Source of the DNA: Roseiarcus sp963781895
GTDB lineage: Bacteria > Pseudomonadota > Alphaproteobacteria > Rhizobiales > Beijerinckiaceae
DNA length: 64,000 bases
Direction of reading: 5' to 3'
Assembly: GCA_963781895.1 (NCBI GenBank)
Contig: CAWAIM010000057.1
Location: forward strand, 1 to 64,000
Made by a program: the position numbers and the translations under genes. The notes under the pieces are model-generated. The model was not told the DNA's origin. It saw nothing but the letters and a program-made list of their open reading frames with translations, and made no database searches. Position 1 is the first letter of the stretch. Each line of letters opens with the position of its first letter. Shown piece by piece: positions 35,471 through 45,463 of the stretch.

Positions 35471-37653
35471 ATGAAGCCATATGCATGGATCTTTGCGACA
35501 ATCGTCATCGGACTCTTCGCCTTTACCGCGGCGGCCGACCCCTCCTTTTCCGGCGCTCCTGGCAATACGACGTGGCGGCCTTTGCGGATTGGGGCGGGAG
35601 GCTTTCTCACCGGCATGGACATCTCGCCGGACGGCTCGACGCGCCTCGTGCGCGCCGACACGTACGGAGCGTATATCTGGGACTTCGATCGCGCCGAATG
35701 GAAGCAGCTCGTCACTTCCGACTCCATGCCTCCCATGGACGTCGGGGTCGATAAAGGCTCCGGCGTCTATGAGATCCGGGTCGCGCCAAGCCTTCCGACC
35801 CGCCTCTACATGGCGTTCCGAGACAATATCTACCGCAGCAATGATCGTGGAGAACATTGGACTCGGACGGCGTTTGCAAGCGTCCCGATGAACTCCAACG
35901 ACAGCTTTCGCACCGCGGGCCAGAAAATGGCGGTCGACCCGGCAAATCCGGACATCGTCTATGTCGGCACTCCGTCGAACGGTCTGTTTTTCACAAGTGA
36001 CGGGGGCGCGACGTGGAAGTCTGTTCGCGACGTACCCAGGAGCAACAAAGCATCGAATGGACAATATCCCGGGTTCGCCGGCTTAGCGTTTGACGCGAGC
36101 GCGGGCGCGCCCAATGGAAAGACGAACACCATCTATGCCTCGAGTTACGGGAATGGCGTGTATCGAAGCATCGACGCCGGAGCCTCGTGGGCAAGACTGA
36201 CCAATGGCCCGGACAATGTCAGTCACGCCCAGTTGGCCAAGGATGGAGCCTACTACGTCGTCGGCGATGACGGCCATTCCGTATGGCGATACCAAAGCGG
36301 CGCTTGGGCGAACATTACCCCAGCGAGAGACGGCTGGTCGACTGTTGTCACGGATCCTTTCGACCCGGCCCGCATCCTGGCGATCACGGGGAGGGGGGTA
36401 TCTCGACATCAGCCACGACCGCGGCGCCACATGGGGCGGCATCATCTGGGGACCGGGTTACAATCGTCGAGTCGCCACCGATATCCCTTGGCTCGCATGG
36501 ACAAATGAGAAATACATGTCCGAGGGCGAAATGCTATTTGATCCGACAAAGGCCAATCGGCTTTGGTTCGCAGAAGGAATCGGAGTCTGGTTCACGGATG
36601 TTCCTGATACATCGGCCACGCCGAAATCGATCACCTTTACCTCTCGAAGCAAGGGCATCGAGCAGCTTGTCGCGAACGAGGTTATAGCGCCGCCGGGCGG
36701 CAAACCGGTCGTGGCCTCGTGGGATCGGCCGGTTTTTTACGTTGCTGATCGTGATGCGTTTCCTTCGACCCATGGTCCCGACAATGAACACGCCATCGTG
36801 ATGGGCTGGGCGCTCGACTATGCCTCCACCGATCCGACTTTCATTGTCGCTCTCATGAACTGGTGGGGAATCGAGAAATCGGGTTATTCCACGGATGGCG
36901 GCCGGACCTGGACAACGTTCGCTTCGCATCCGCTCGCCGCCGACAGCAAGATCGGCGGCTGCATTGCGGCGAGCACGCCGAAAAACATCGTCTGGGTTCC
37001 CTCGAACAACGGGACGCCTTACTACACCGCCGATGGCGGCGCGACATGGACGCAAGCGACGTTCCCCGGCGCGCCAACGACAGGGCAAACCGGCTGGGGA
37101 TGGGCCTACTATCTGAACCGCCATATCGTGGCCGCGGACCGGGTTGCCGAAGGGACCTTCTATATTTACAATGCCATAAAGGGCCTCTACCGTTCGTCGG
37201 ACGGCGGAGCCACTTGGACGCTGGCGTACCCTCACGAAATCGCTCCATATTCGGGAGCCAACGCCAAGCTCAAGGCTGTTCCCGGCCAGCGCGGCCACTT
37301 ATTCTTCACCTCTGGCCCGCAAAGCGGAAAGTTCCACCCAGCCATTAGACCCGTTCATGCGCTCGACCGACGGCGGCGCAACGTGGAGGGCCGTCCCGAA
37401 CGTGTTTGAAGTTCGCGCGTTTGGTTTCGGCCGACCGATGAACGGATACCCCACGATCTTCATGGCCGGATGGGTCAATCGGATCTATGGAATTTGGCGA
37501 TCCACCGACGATGCTCGATCGTGGACCCGGATCGGGGAATTTCCGCTTGGCAGTTTGGACGAGGTCAAGACGATCGACGGCGACAAAGACGTCCCGAATT
37601 TGGTCTACCTCGGGTTTGCCGGCTCCGGCTACGCGTATGGGATCGGGCAGTAA
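35471..37653 (+). pseudogene. Secreted BNR/GH74-like beta-propeller protein, two frameshifts
   Basis: A signal peptide (A-W-I-F-A-T-I-V-I-G-L-F-A-F-T-A-A-A) opens at ATG 35471. The body has many Asp-box repeats (S-N-D-R-G-E-H-W, T-S-D-G-G-A-T-W, S-T-D-G-G-R-T-W, S-S-D-G-G-A-T-W) and long blades like xyloglucanase-type GH74 tandem propellers. The frame breaks in a G6 run at 36393-36398 and again near 37347, each fitting one extra base. Repaired length is about 727 residues, ending G-Y-A-Y-G-I-G-Q. It probably acts outside the cytoplasm on a glycan. Base composition is less GC-rich than its neighbours. Confidence 0.75.
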
Positions 37654-37941
37654 TCGCGCGAGAAAGGCCCCATCCGCTGCTGATTATGATCCCGCCCGCG
37701 GCATGTTGTTTCTCAACCGCGAGGGCATAGCCATCGAGCGGCGCGGTGCGCGACGAGCCTGATGAGGCGGACGGGGATTTCGGCGATCGGCCGCCGTCCG
37801 CGCAGGAGCAAGGCTGCGTCCGGCCACAAGATCTCCCGCGCCTCGCTGCGCCAGATGAAGATCGAGCGAGGTCGACCAAGTCCGGACGTATGGCTTGCCC
37901 ATAGGCTTGCGAACACCGATCGGAGCCGAACGGATTGGGGA

Positions 37942-38316
37942 CTAAGGAATCTGTCCCGCGTGATCCAAGACGCTATACAACGCCCTTGCCTCCGCCGCCG
38001 GGCCGCGTCGCGCGCCCAGCGCCTCGACTCTCACCGCCAGCCATCGCGGCCCTTGCGCGAAGGTCAACACGTCGCCGCAGCGCACCCCGCGGCTCGGCTT
38101 GTCGACGGGCGTCCTCGCCCCGCCGCGCGACAGGCGAATTCCGCCCTCTTCCACAATGCGCGCGGCGAGGCTGCGGGTCTTGAAGAACCGCGCCCGCCAC
38201 AGCCAGACGTCGACGCGGCAGGTCTCGGTCGCTTGATGAACCTCCAACGCCTCGCTCAACCGCAAATCCTTCCCGCCCAGGGCGACCGCTTCCGGCCTGG
38301 GAAGCCGCCCGAGCAT
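37942..38316 (-). CDS. S4-domain RNA-binding protein (Hsp15-like)
   Basis: About 124 residues with an S4 fold: R-V-D-V-W-L-W-R-A-R-F-F-K-T-R-S-L-A-A-R, then G-G-I-R-L-S-R and V-R-C-G-D-V-L-T-F. Hsp15 binds stalled 50S subunits carrying nascent chains. The start is uncertain: ATG 38316 after a GGAGGGGG stretch is used, and a TTG near 38277 would give a more typical length. It follows the Suv3-like helicase, an arrangement common in rhizobia. Confidence 0.8.
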   Translation of the reverse strand: MLGRLPRPEAVALGGKDLRLSEALEVHQATETCRVDVWLWRARFFKTRSLAARIVEEGGIRLSRGGARTPVDKPSRGVRCGDVLTFAQGPRWLAVRVEALGARRGPAAEARALYSVLDHAGQIP

Positions 38317-38375
38317 CTGCAACGCGCCCCCTCCACCGCCGTTTGGGCGGTCCCCCTCCCCCACTTCGCTGCGCT

Positions 38376-41033
38376 TCATGGGGGAGGAGAAACGCCGCGG
38401 CGTCTTTCTCCTCGCCCCTGCGCTTTCAAAAAGCGCGGGGCGAGGGAGCGTCGCGCGCTCAGCCTGAAATCGATCGCCCCGCCTCCCGCCGCGGCGCGGC
38501 GGCGCGCCCGCCGGCGGCGCGCGCGCCGGGCTTGGACGGCCGAAGGCGCCGTGCGCGGCTCCGGCGCGACGGCCGGCGGCGCGGCGGGACTGCGCGGCGG
38601 CGCCCTCATCGCCATCGAGCGGCGGCGCCACAGGCTCGCCCCGGGCGAATCGGCCTTGCGCATCCGCGCGAAGCCGAGCGCGCGCAGGATCTGCTCGGCC
38701 TGGCCCAGCGTCCAGCCGAGCCCGGCGGCGAGTTCCACCGTCAATTCGATGGCGCCGAAGCGCTGGGGCTCGGCGCGGGTGAGCGCGTCGAGCCGTTCCA
38801 GCGCCAGGACGGGCAAAGCCATCCCGGCGACGGCGCGCAGGCCCCGCAGGCTCAGGGCCTCGGGCGGGGGCGCGGGATGCGGCAGAATCGTCAGGCCGTC
38901 GGCGGCCGGCCGCCAGCGCGGCGCGGCGAGTTCCGCGAACACGCCGCCGATCGCCTGGGCCTCGGGCGTCAGCAGGGCCGGCAGGAACAGCGAGAAGGCG
39001 CCGAAGCGCACGCCTAGGCTCTTCAAGGCCCGCCGCTCCTGCCGGCTCAGCGCGCGAATGTGCTCGTCGGCGCGCCTTCGGTCGAGGACGCCGAAGGTTT
39101 CGATCAGCTGATAGGCGACGCCGCGCGCGAGGCCCTGGAGCCGCCCGTCGGCCATCGCGTCGCCGAGCCGCTTGAGGACATGGAGCCGGCGGTTCGCCTC
39201 GCCGGCGACGAAGGCCTCCAGCCGCCTTGCCGCCCGCTCGCGCGCGGCTTCAGCGCCGAATTCGCCGAGGAGGCGCACGCGCGGCGAAAACGGCCCGCCG
39301 CCCGCGATCTCGCCGGCCGCCCGCCCGCGCCAGGCGACGACGCCGCCGGGCTGGAGCGTGAAGGCGTCGTCGGCTTCGCTGGCGAGTTCGCCGAGCCGGC
39401 GGGCGATTTCGGGACCGACCGCCCGTTCGACCGCGCCGCGCAGCGCGCGATTCTCCAGCGCCGAGGCGCCGCGCTCAGGCTCGAAATGGACGCCGGACAG
39501 AAGCCCCACGACATGGCCCTCGACCGTCACCGCCCCGTCGGCGCCGATCCCGCCGAGGACGGGTCCGCCGCCCTGGCTCAATGTCCGCAAAAGCGCGCTG
39601 GTGCGCCGGTCGACGAACCTCTGCATCAACGATTGATGAAGCGTGTCGGAGAGCCGGTCCTCGAGATCGCGCGCGCGGCCCTGCCAGGCGAGCGGATCGG
39701 CAAGCCAGTCGGCGCGATTGGCGATATAGGCGAGCGTCCTGACCCGGGCGAGCCGCGCCGACAGCGCGTCGATGTCGCCCGCGACGTGGTCGAGGGCTGC
39801 GAACTGGCCCTGCATCCAGTCCTCGGGCACGCGACGGTTTCCTTGAGTGAGATGGACGAACAGGGCGCCGATCAGCCGGGCGTGCTCTTCCTGCGAAGTC
39901 TTGCGGAAGTCCGGGGTCTGGCAAGCGTCCCACAGCCGCATCAGATTGGCGCGGTCGCGAGAGCGCCGGACGACGGTCGCGTCGGCCGAGAGCTGGCGCA
40001 AAGTGGTCTCGTCCTGGCTCTCCTCGGACAGTCTCAGTCCCGGCGCCGGCGGCGGCGCGGCGAGCGAGCGCATCAACCCCTGCAGCGACTGGAAATCGAG
40101 CCGGGCGTTGCGCCACTCGGCGGCGAGGACGGCCGGGAAGACGTGACCCTCGACCGCGGCGACGAGGTCGGGGTCGAGGTCGGGGGCCTCGCCCGTGACG
40201 CCGAACGCGCCGTCCTTGCGGTATCGCCCGGCCCGCCCGGCGATCTGGCCGATCTCCTGGGAAAAGAGCCCGCGCGTGCGCCTTCCGTCGAATTTGCGCA
40301 GGCCGGCGAACGCGACATGATCGACGTCCATGTTGAGGCCCATGCCGATCGCGTCGGTGGCGACCAGAAAATCGACCTCGCCGGACTGGAACAGCTCGAC
40401 TTGCGCGTTGCGGGTGCGTGGGGACAGCGATCCCATCACCACCGCCGCCCCGCCGCGCTGCCGGCGGATGAGCTCGGCGATGGCGTAGACCGCATCGGCG
40501 GAAAATCCGACGATCGCGCTGCGCCGCGGCAGGCGGGCGAGCTTTCTGGAGCCCTGGTAAGTGAGCCGGGAGAAGCGTTCCCGGAACTGGATCTCGGCTT
40601 CGGGCGCGAGACGGCGGATCAACGGAGCGACGGTCGCCGCCCCCATCAGCATCGTTTCCGAGGCGCCGCGGGCGTTGAGCAGCCGATGGGTGAAGACGTG
40701 GCCGCGCTCGGGGTCGGCGCAGAGCTGGATTTCGTCGACCGCCAGAAATTCGACCTTCCGGTCGAGCGGCATCGCCTCGACCGTGCAGACGAAATATTGC
40801 GGCCGGGGCGGGACGATCTTTTCTTCGCCGGTGATCAGGGCGACCTGGGCCGCGCCGCGCGCCTTGACCACGCGATCGTAGATTTCGCGCGCCAGCAGCC
40901 TCAGCGGCAGGCCGATCATGCCCGAGGCGTGGCCCAGCATGCGCTCCACCGCCAGGTGGGTCTTGCCGGTGTTGGTCGGCCCGAGAACGGCGACGAGGCG
41001 AGAGGGACCGCTCCGCTGCGGCGAGTTGTTCAT
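38376..41033 (-). CDS. Suv3-like DEAD/DEAH-box RNA helicase
   Basis: An 885-residue superfamily 2 helicase close to mitochondrial Suv3. Walker A is G-P-T-N-T-G-K-T-H (about 18-26), the DEAH equivalent is V-D-E-I-Q-L (about 98), and Q-I-A-G-R-A-G-R-Y is motif VI. It probably works in RNA turnover. The last 100 residues are Ala/Arg/Pro-rich and low-complexity, unlike the rest; this may be natural or reflect a frame change near 38640. ATG 41033 (M-N-N-S-P-Q) is chosen over an upstream ATG at 41120. Confidence 0.9.
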   Translation of the reverse strand: MNNSPQRSGPSRLVAVLGPTNTGKTHLAVERMLGHASGMIGLPLRLLAREIYDRVVKARGAAQVALITGEEKIVPPRPQYFVCTVEAMPLDRKVEFLAVDEIQLCADPERGHVFTHRLLNARGASETMLMGAATVAPLIRRLAPEAEIQFRERFSRLTYQGSRKLARLPRRSAIVGFSADAVYAIAELIRRQRGGAAVVMGSLSPRTRNAQVELFQSGEVDFLVATDAIGMGLNMDVDHVAFAGLRKFDGRRTRGLFSQEIGQIAGRAGRYRKDGAFGVTGEAPDLDPDLVAAVEGHVFPAVLAAEWRNARLDFQSLQGLMRSLAAPPPAPGLRLSEESQDETTLRQLSADATVVRRSRDRANLMRLWDACQTPDFRKTSQEEHARLIGALFVHLTQGNRRVPEDWMQGQFAALDHVAGDIDALSARLARVRTLAYIANRADWLADPLAWQGRARDLEDRLSDTLHQSLMQRFVDRRTSALLRTLSQGGGPVLGGIGADGAVTVEGHVVGLLSGVHFEPERGASALENRALRGAVERAVGPEIARRLGELASEADDAFTLQPGGVVAWRGRAAGEIAGGGPFSPRVRLLGEFGAEAARERAARRLEAFVAGEANRRLHVLKRLGDAMADGRLQGLARGVAYQLIETFGVLDRRRADEHIRALSRQERRALKSLGVRFGAFSLFLPALLTPEAQAIGGVFAELAAPRWRPAADGLTILPHPAPPPEALSLRGLRAVAGMALPVLALERLDALTRAEPQRFGAIELTVELAAGLGWTLGQAEQILRALGFARMRKADSPGASLWRRRSMAMRAPPRSPAAPPAVAPEPRTAPSAVQARRARRRRARRRAAAGGGAIDFRLSARRSLAPRFLKAQGRGERRRGVSPPP

Positions 41034-41154
41034 GGACCCGAATGTGGAGGATCGGGGCGCCGGCCGCAAGGTTCCGCGCCCCGGTCTCTTGCGATTCGGG
41101 GCTGGCGGCGCCAACCTCACGGGGAAAGATCAAAACATAGGGAGGGGTTACGCA

Positions 41155-42087
41155 ATGCGCTACGGCCAGCCTGAGGGGACGGACTTGGTCGTCCTCGACA
41201 AGCGCTTCAAGCCGCTTTTCGCCGGCTATGTGCGCGTCGAGCGCCTGTGGACCGGGGCGCGCTGGTCGGAGGGTCCCGCCTGGTTTCCCGCCGGCCGCTA
41301 TCTGGTCTGGTCGGACATCCCCAACAACCGCATGCTGCGCTATATTGAGGAGTCGGGCGAAGTCTCGGTGTTTCGCCAGCCCTCCAACAACTCGAACGGC
41401 AACACCATCGACAATCAGGGCCGGCTCGTCACCTGCGAGCACCTGACGCGCCGGGTGACGCGCACCGAAGTCGACGGTTCGATCGTCGTTCTCGCCGACA
41501 AATGGAAGGGCAAGCGCCTCAATTCGCCCAACGACGCCGTGGTCAAATCGGACGATTCGGTGTGGTTCACCGATCCCGCATACGGCATTGACAGCGACAA
41601 CGAGGGCGACCGGGCGCCGCAGGAGATCGACGGCTGCCATGTCTACCGCATCGACCCCAAGAGCGGCGATGTCGAGCGGGTGATCGAGGACATGGTCCGC
41701 CCGAACGGCCTGGCGTTTTCCCCTGACGAGAAGCTCCTCTATGTCGCCGACACCGGCGCGACCCACCGCGACAACGGGCCGCAGCACATCCGGCGCTTCA
41801 CGCTTGCGCCGAACGGCAAAAGCGTCAAAGGCGGCGGGATCTTCGCCGAATCGACCGCCGGCCTGTTCGACGGCTTTCGCGTCGACCGGGAGGGGCGGGT
41901 GTGGACGAGCACGGCCGAAGGGGTTCACTGCTACGATCCCGACGGAACGCTGATCGGCAAGATCCTGATCCCGGAGATCGTCGCCAACGTCACTTTCGGC
42001 GGCGCCAAGCGCAATCGCCTGTTTATTTGCGGCACGACGTCGCTCTATTCGGTCATGCTGATGACCAACGGATCGAAGCTCGGCTAA
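41155..42087 (+). CDS. SMP-30/gluconolactonase family protein
   Basis: A 310-residue six-blade propeller lactonase. Motifs include A-R-W-S-E-G-P-A-W-F-P (metal Glu), N-S-N-G-N-T-I-D, L-N-S-P-N-D-A-V-V-K and R-P-N-G-L-A-F-S-P-D-E, giving the Glu/Asn/Asp metal site. GGGAGGGG precedes ATG 41155. It likely hydrolyses a sugar lactone. The SDR gene follows 32 bases later, so the two may form a sugar-oxidation pair. Confidence 0.9.
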   Translation: MRYGQPEGTDLVVLDKRFKPLFAGYVRVERLWTGARWSEGPAWFPAGRYLVWSDIPNNRMLRYIEESGEVSVFRQPSNNSNGNTIDNQGRLVTCEHLTRRVTRTEVDGSIVVLADKWKGKRLNSPNDAVVKSDDSVWFTDPAYGIDSDNEGDRAPQEIDGCHVYRIDPKSGDVERVIEDMVRPNGLAFSPDEKLLYVADTGATHRDNGPQHIRRFTLAPNGKSVKGGGIFAESTAGLFDGFRVDREGRVWTSTAEGVHCYDPDGTLIGKILIPEIVANVTFGGAKRNRLFICGTTSLYSVMLMTNGSKLG

Positions 42088-42119
42088 CGAAACGGCGGCG
42101 GCGGCGCGGGGCGATTGCG

Positions 42120-42896
42120 ATGGAGCTTGGTCTGGAAGGCAAGGCCGTTCTCGTCACCGGCGGTTCGAAGGGGATTGGTTTGGCCTGCGCCCAGGCTTTC
42201 GCGGCCGAGGGCGCCAGGATCGCTATCTGTTCGCGTTCGCAGGCGAACGTCGACAGAGCTTTGGCCGGACTCGCCAACGCCATTGGCGTCGCCGCAGACC
42301 TCGCCGATCCGGCCGCCGCCGCCGAAATGATCGACCAGGTCGAGAATCGCCTCGGCCCCGTCGACGTTCTGGTCAACTCGGCGGGCGCGGCCCAACGAAC
42401 TCCGCCCGGCGAATTGAGCCCCGCGGCCTGGCGCAAGGCGTTCGACGCCAAGTTCTTTTCTTACATCAACGCGATCGATCCGATGGTGAAGCGGATGGGG
42501 CGGCGCGGCGCGGGCGTGATCGTCAGCATCATCGGCGCTGGCGGCAAGGTCGCCTCGCCGACGCATCTGGCCGGCGGCTCGGCGAACGCCGCCTTGATGC
42601 TCGCCACCGCCGGGTTGGGCGCGGCCTACGCCGGCTCGGGGGTCAGGGTGGTCGGCGTGAGCCCCGGCCTGACCGAAACCGGCCGGGTGGCGGAAGGCAT
42701 GGCGGCCGACGCGCGGCTCGCCAATATCTCGATCGACGAGGCCCGCCGCCGCGGCGTCCAGCGCATTCCGATCGGCAGGATGGCGTCGCCTGAGGAAATC
42801 GCCGACGTGGTGGTTTTCCTCGCCTCGCGGAAAGCCGGCTACGTCACCGGCGTCACCGTCTCGATGGACGGAGGGCAAAACCCGGTCGTGCTGTGA
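42120..42896 (+). CDS. SDR-family protein lacking the catalytic Tyr
   Basis: A 258-residue SDR with an intact T-G-G-S-K-G-I-G cofactor loop and N-S-A-G motif. At the place of Y-x-x-x-K it reads H-L-A-G-G-S-A-N-A-A-L-M, so both catalytic residues are absent. Related proteins with the same G-G-x-A-N replacement are known in proteobacteria. It may bind NAD(P) without classical dehydrogenase chemistry. Confidence 0.85.
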   Translation: MELGLEGKAVLVTGGSKGIGLACAQAFAAEGARIAICSRSQANVDRALAGLANAIGVAADLADPAAAAEMIDQVENRLGPVDVLVNSAGAAQRTPPGELSPAAWRKAFDAKFFSYINAIDPMVKRMGRRGAGVIVSIIGAGGKVASPTHLAGGSANAALMLATAGLGAAYAGSGVRVVGVSPGLTETGRVAEGMAADARLANISIDEARRRGVQRIPIGRMASPEEIADVVVFLASRKAGYVTGVTVSMDGGQNPVVL

Positions 42897-42935
42897 GGGC
42901 GCGGCTCGGGCGCGCCAAACCCGAGGGAGCCTCGA

Positions 42936-43310
42936 TCAGGAGGCGGCCTTGCGGCGGACGGAGAACGGCGTCAAGCGGCGCAACTGCGCGGCGCCGGCCT
43001 GTTTGGGCAGCTTCTCCGCGATTCCATAGAGGCGTTCGCGCCGGTCGATCTCGCCCATCACTTCGGCCGGCGACACGCCGCATTCGGCCCAGACGACCGC
43101 GAGATGGTAGAGCATGTCGGCGCTCTCCAGGATGACCGATTCGCGGTTCATCTGCACCGCGTCAAGGCCGACCTCGATCGCCTCCTCGACCAGCTTCTTC
43201 GCCATCTTTTGCACGCCGTCCCGGAACAGCTTGGACGTGCGCGAACCCGAAGGGTTGCGATCGCGCGCCTCCAGAACCGCGGCAAACAGTCTTTCGAGCG
43301 AATCACTCAT
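42936..43310 (-). CDS. hisE: Phosphoribosyl-ATP diphosphatase
   Basis: A 124-residue HisE (MazG-like fold) that removes pyrophosphate from PR-ATP in histidine synthesis. The motif K-L-V-E-E-A-I-E-V (about 39-47) and S-A-D-M-L-Y-H-L-A-V provide the acidic metal ligands. It ends with a C-terminal extension R-R-L-T-P-F-S-V. Other his genes are not nearby. Confidence 0.93.
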   Translation of the reverse strand: MSDSLERLFAAVLEARDRNPSGSRTSKLFRDGVQKMAKKLVEEAIEVGLDAVQMNRESVILESADMLYHLAVVWAECGVSPAEVMGEIDRRERLYGIAEKLPKQAGAAQLRRLTPFSVRRKAAS

Positions 43311-43435
43311 GCAGCCGGATTATCCTATAACATCACGATAATACCGAATTTCCTTACCTGAACCATGACAAAATCCCGACAGCCGCAGTTTTTTTTGCGC
43401 AATCGACGATGATCTATGGGAAAGGTGGGGGGCGC

Positions 43436-44122
43436 TTACGCTGCGGCAAGGGCCGCGAACAGCGCGCGGCCGTCGACGCCGCCGACGAGCGGATCGATCA
43501 GGTTCTCCGGATGGGGCATGAGCCCAAGCACGTTGAACCGCTCGTTGAAGACGCCCGCGATGTTGTTCTCGGAGCCGTTCGGGTTCGAGCTTTCGTCGAC
43601 CCGGCCCGCGGCGTCGCAATAGCGCAGCGCGACCTGGCCCCGCTCCTCGATCGCCCTCAGCGTCTCGTCGTCGGCGATGAAATTGCCTTCTCCGTGAGCG
43701 ATGGCGAACTTGACCACTTGGCCTGGAGCATAGGCGCGGGTGAAACGAGTCCCGGCGTTCTCGACCCGCAGATGCTGCATCTTGCAGATGAAGCGCAGGT
43801 TCGCGTTGCGCATCAGCACGCCGGGCAGCAGACCGGCCTCGCACAGAATCTGAAAGCCGTTGCAGATTCCGAGCGTCAGTCCTCCGCGCGCCGCGTGGTC
43901 GCGAACCGCCCGCATGATCGGCGCCCGGGCGGCGATCGCCCCGCAGCGCAGATAATCGCCGTAAGAGAAACCGCCGGGCAGCACGACAAGGTCCGTGCCG
44001 GGCGGAAGGTCATGCTCGGCGTGCCAGACGATCGCAGGCGCGCGGCCGCTCGCCTGGCGCAGGGCTCGCGCCGCGTCTCTCTCGCGATTGATCCCGGGAA
44101 AGAGAATGATCGCGGCGCGCAT
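43436..44122 (-). CDS. purQ: FGAM synthase, glutaminase subunit
   Basis: A 228-residue class I glutamine amidotransferase supplying ammonia to PurL. The nucleophile is in G-I-C-N-G-F-Q (about 84-90) and the His/Glu pair in M-P-H-P-E-N near the C-terminus. The start M-R-A-A-I-I-L-F-P-G-I-N-R-E-R-D has I-N-R-E where many PurQ have S-N-C-D. It lies six bases after purS. Confidence 0.95.
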   Translation of the reverse strand: MRAAIILFPGINRERDAARALRQASGRAPAIVWHAEHDLPPGTDLVVLPGGFSYGDYLRCGAIAARAPIMRAVRDHAARGGLTLGICNGFQILCEAGLLPGVLMRNANLRFICKMQHLRVENAGTRFTRAYAPGQVVKFAIAHGEGNFIADDETLRAIEERGQVALRYCDAAGRVDESSNPNGSENNIAGVFNERFNVLGLMPHPENLIDPLVGGVDGRALFAALAAA

Positions 44123-44128
44123 CGGATT

Positions 44129-44368
44129 TCAGACGATCTCGATCGCGTAGTTCTCGACGATGGTGTTGGCGAGCAGCCGCTCGCAGGCCTCGGCGAGGCT
44201 CTTGCGCGCTCCGTCGCGATCTTCGCCGTCGATCTCGATGTCGAAGATCTTGCCCTGGCGAACGCTCCTGACGCCGTCGATGGACAGCGATCGCAACGCG
44301 CCCTCGATCGCCTTGCCCTGCGGATCGAGCACGCCGGACTTGAGGGTGACGGTGACGCGCGCTTTCAC
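44129..44368 (-). CDS. purS: FGAM synthase subunit PurS
   Basis: A 79-residue PurS that bridges PurL and PurQ in the FGAM synthase complex. It matches the family: K-A-R-V-T-V-T-L-K-S-G-V-L-D-P-Q-G-K-A-I and V-R-Q-G-K-I-F-D-I-E-I, ending E-N-Y-A-I-E-I-V. It forms a pair with purQ; purL is not adjacent. Confidence 0.95.
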   Translation of the reverse strand: MKARVTVTLKSGVLDPQGKAIEGALRSLSIDGVRSVRQGKIFDIEIDGEDRDGARKSLAEACERLLANTIVENYAIEIV

Positions 44369-44390
44369 GGGTCTTGAATCTCCGACTTGG

Positions 44391-44855
44391 TCAGGCCGCG
44401 TTTGACGTCGGCCCCATCGTCAGGAGCGCATAGAGCGCCGTCGGATCGCGGGTCGCGCGCAGTTGCGCGGCGATGGCGCCGTTGCGCAGCAGGCGCGCGC
44501 TCATCGCCAGCGCCTTGAGGTGGTCGGCGCCGGCGGATTCCGGGGCGATCAGCATGAAAATGAGATCGACCGGCAAGCCATCGGGCGCCTCGAAATCGAT
44601 CGGCCGGTCGAGGCGGGCGAAGACGCCGAAGATCTGCTCGCATTTGGCGAGCTTGCCGTGCGGGATGGCGACGCCGTCGCCGACGCCGGTCGAGCCGAGC
44701 CGCTCGCGCTGCAACAGCGAATCGAAGATCTCGCGCGGAGGCAGGCCGGAGACCTGGGCGGCGCGTTCGCTCATCTCCTGGAGCGCCTGTTTCTTGCCAT
44801 TCACCCGCAGGGCCGACAGCACGCCGTCCGGCTTGATCAGTTGAGAAAAAGACAT
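44391..44855 (-). CDS. ptsN: PTS IIA-Ntr regulatory protein
   Basis: A 154-residue EIIA-Ntr. The phosphorylated His is in V-A-I-P-H-G-K-L (about residue 66). It belongs to the nitrogen PTS, which in proteobacteria regulates potassium transport and nitrogen responses. It is the third gene of the classical rpoN-hpf-ptsN order. Confidence 0.95.
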   Translation of the reverse strand: MSFSQLIKPDGVLSALRVNGKKQALQEMSERAAQVSGLPPREIFDSLLQRERLGSTGVGDGVAIPHGKLAKCEQIFGVFARLDRPIDFEAPDGLPVDLIFMLIAPESAGADHLKALAMSARLLRNGAIAAQLRATRDPTALYALLTMGPTSNAA

Positions 44856-44902
44856 TGCCGTCCCGAATGTTCGGTAACCGATGTTCGCCCCGCGACCGTA
44901 TC

Positions 44903-45463
44903 CTAGTGCGGATCGAGCCAGCCGATCGCTCCGTCGCGCCGGCGATAGACGACGTTCACCCGCCCGCTGCCCGCGTGCTCGAAAACGACGACAGGGGCGC
45001 CCGACAGATCAAGCTCGGCGACGGCGGAGGCGACCGAGAGGGATTTCAGCGCTTCCGTCCCCTCCGCCACGACGACCGGATTGAACCCCTCCGCAGGCTC
45101 TTCCTCCTCGTGCGGCGCCTCGACCACGTAGTTGGCGACCTTGGCGAGACCGTCCTTGGCCGGCGCGCCCGCATGGCCCTTGAGGCGCTTCTTATAGCGG
45201 CGCAGGCGTCCTTCGATCTTGCCGGCGGCCTGTTCGAAGCAGGGATAGGGCTCATGCGCCCGGCCTTCGGCATGCAGGCTCACTCCCGAGCTGAGCCGCA
45301 GCGTGCAGTCCGAGCGAAAGCCCGAGCCTTCGCGGGCGATCACGACGTGACCGCCGACCGAGCCATTGAAGTAATGGGCGACCATCGCCTGCACTTTTTC
45401 CAAGACATGCTGACGTAAAGACTCGCCGATGTCGAGATTTTTTCCGGATACTCTCAAGGTCAT
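44903..45463 (-). CDS. hpf: Ribosome hibernation promoting factor, long form
   Basis: A 186-residue protein. It has an N-terminal sigma-54-modulation/RaiA fold (S-G-K-N-L-D-I-G-E-S-L-R-Q-H-V). After an acidic linker (H-E-E-E-E-P-A-E) a C-terminal dimerisation domain ends V-V-Y-R-R-R-D-G-A-I-G-W-L-D. Long HPFs make 100S ribosome dimers. It lies between rpoN and ptsN. Confidence 0.95.
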   Translation of the reverse strand: MTLRVSGKNLDIGESLRQHVLEKVQAMVAHYFNGSVGGHVVIAREGSGFRSDCTLRLSSGVSLHAEGRAHEPYPCFEQAAGKIEGRLRRYKKRLKGHAGAPAKDGLAKVANYVVEAPHEEEEPAEGFNPVVVAEGTEALKSLSVASAVAELDLSGAPVVVFEHAGSGRVNVVYRRRDGAIGWLDPH

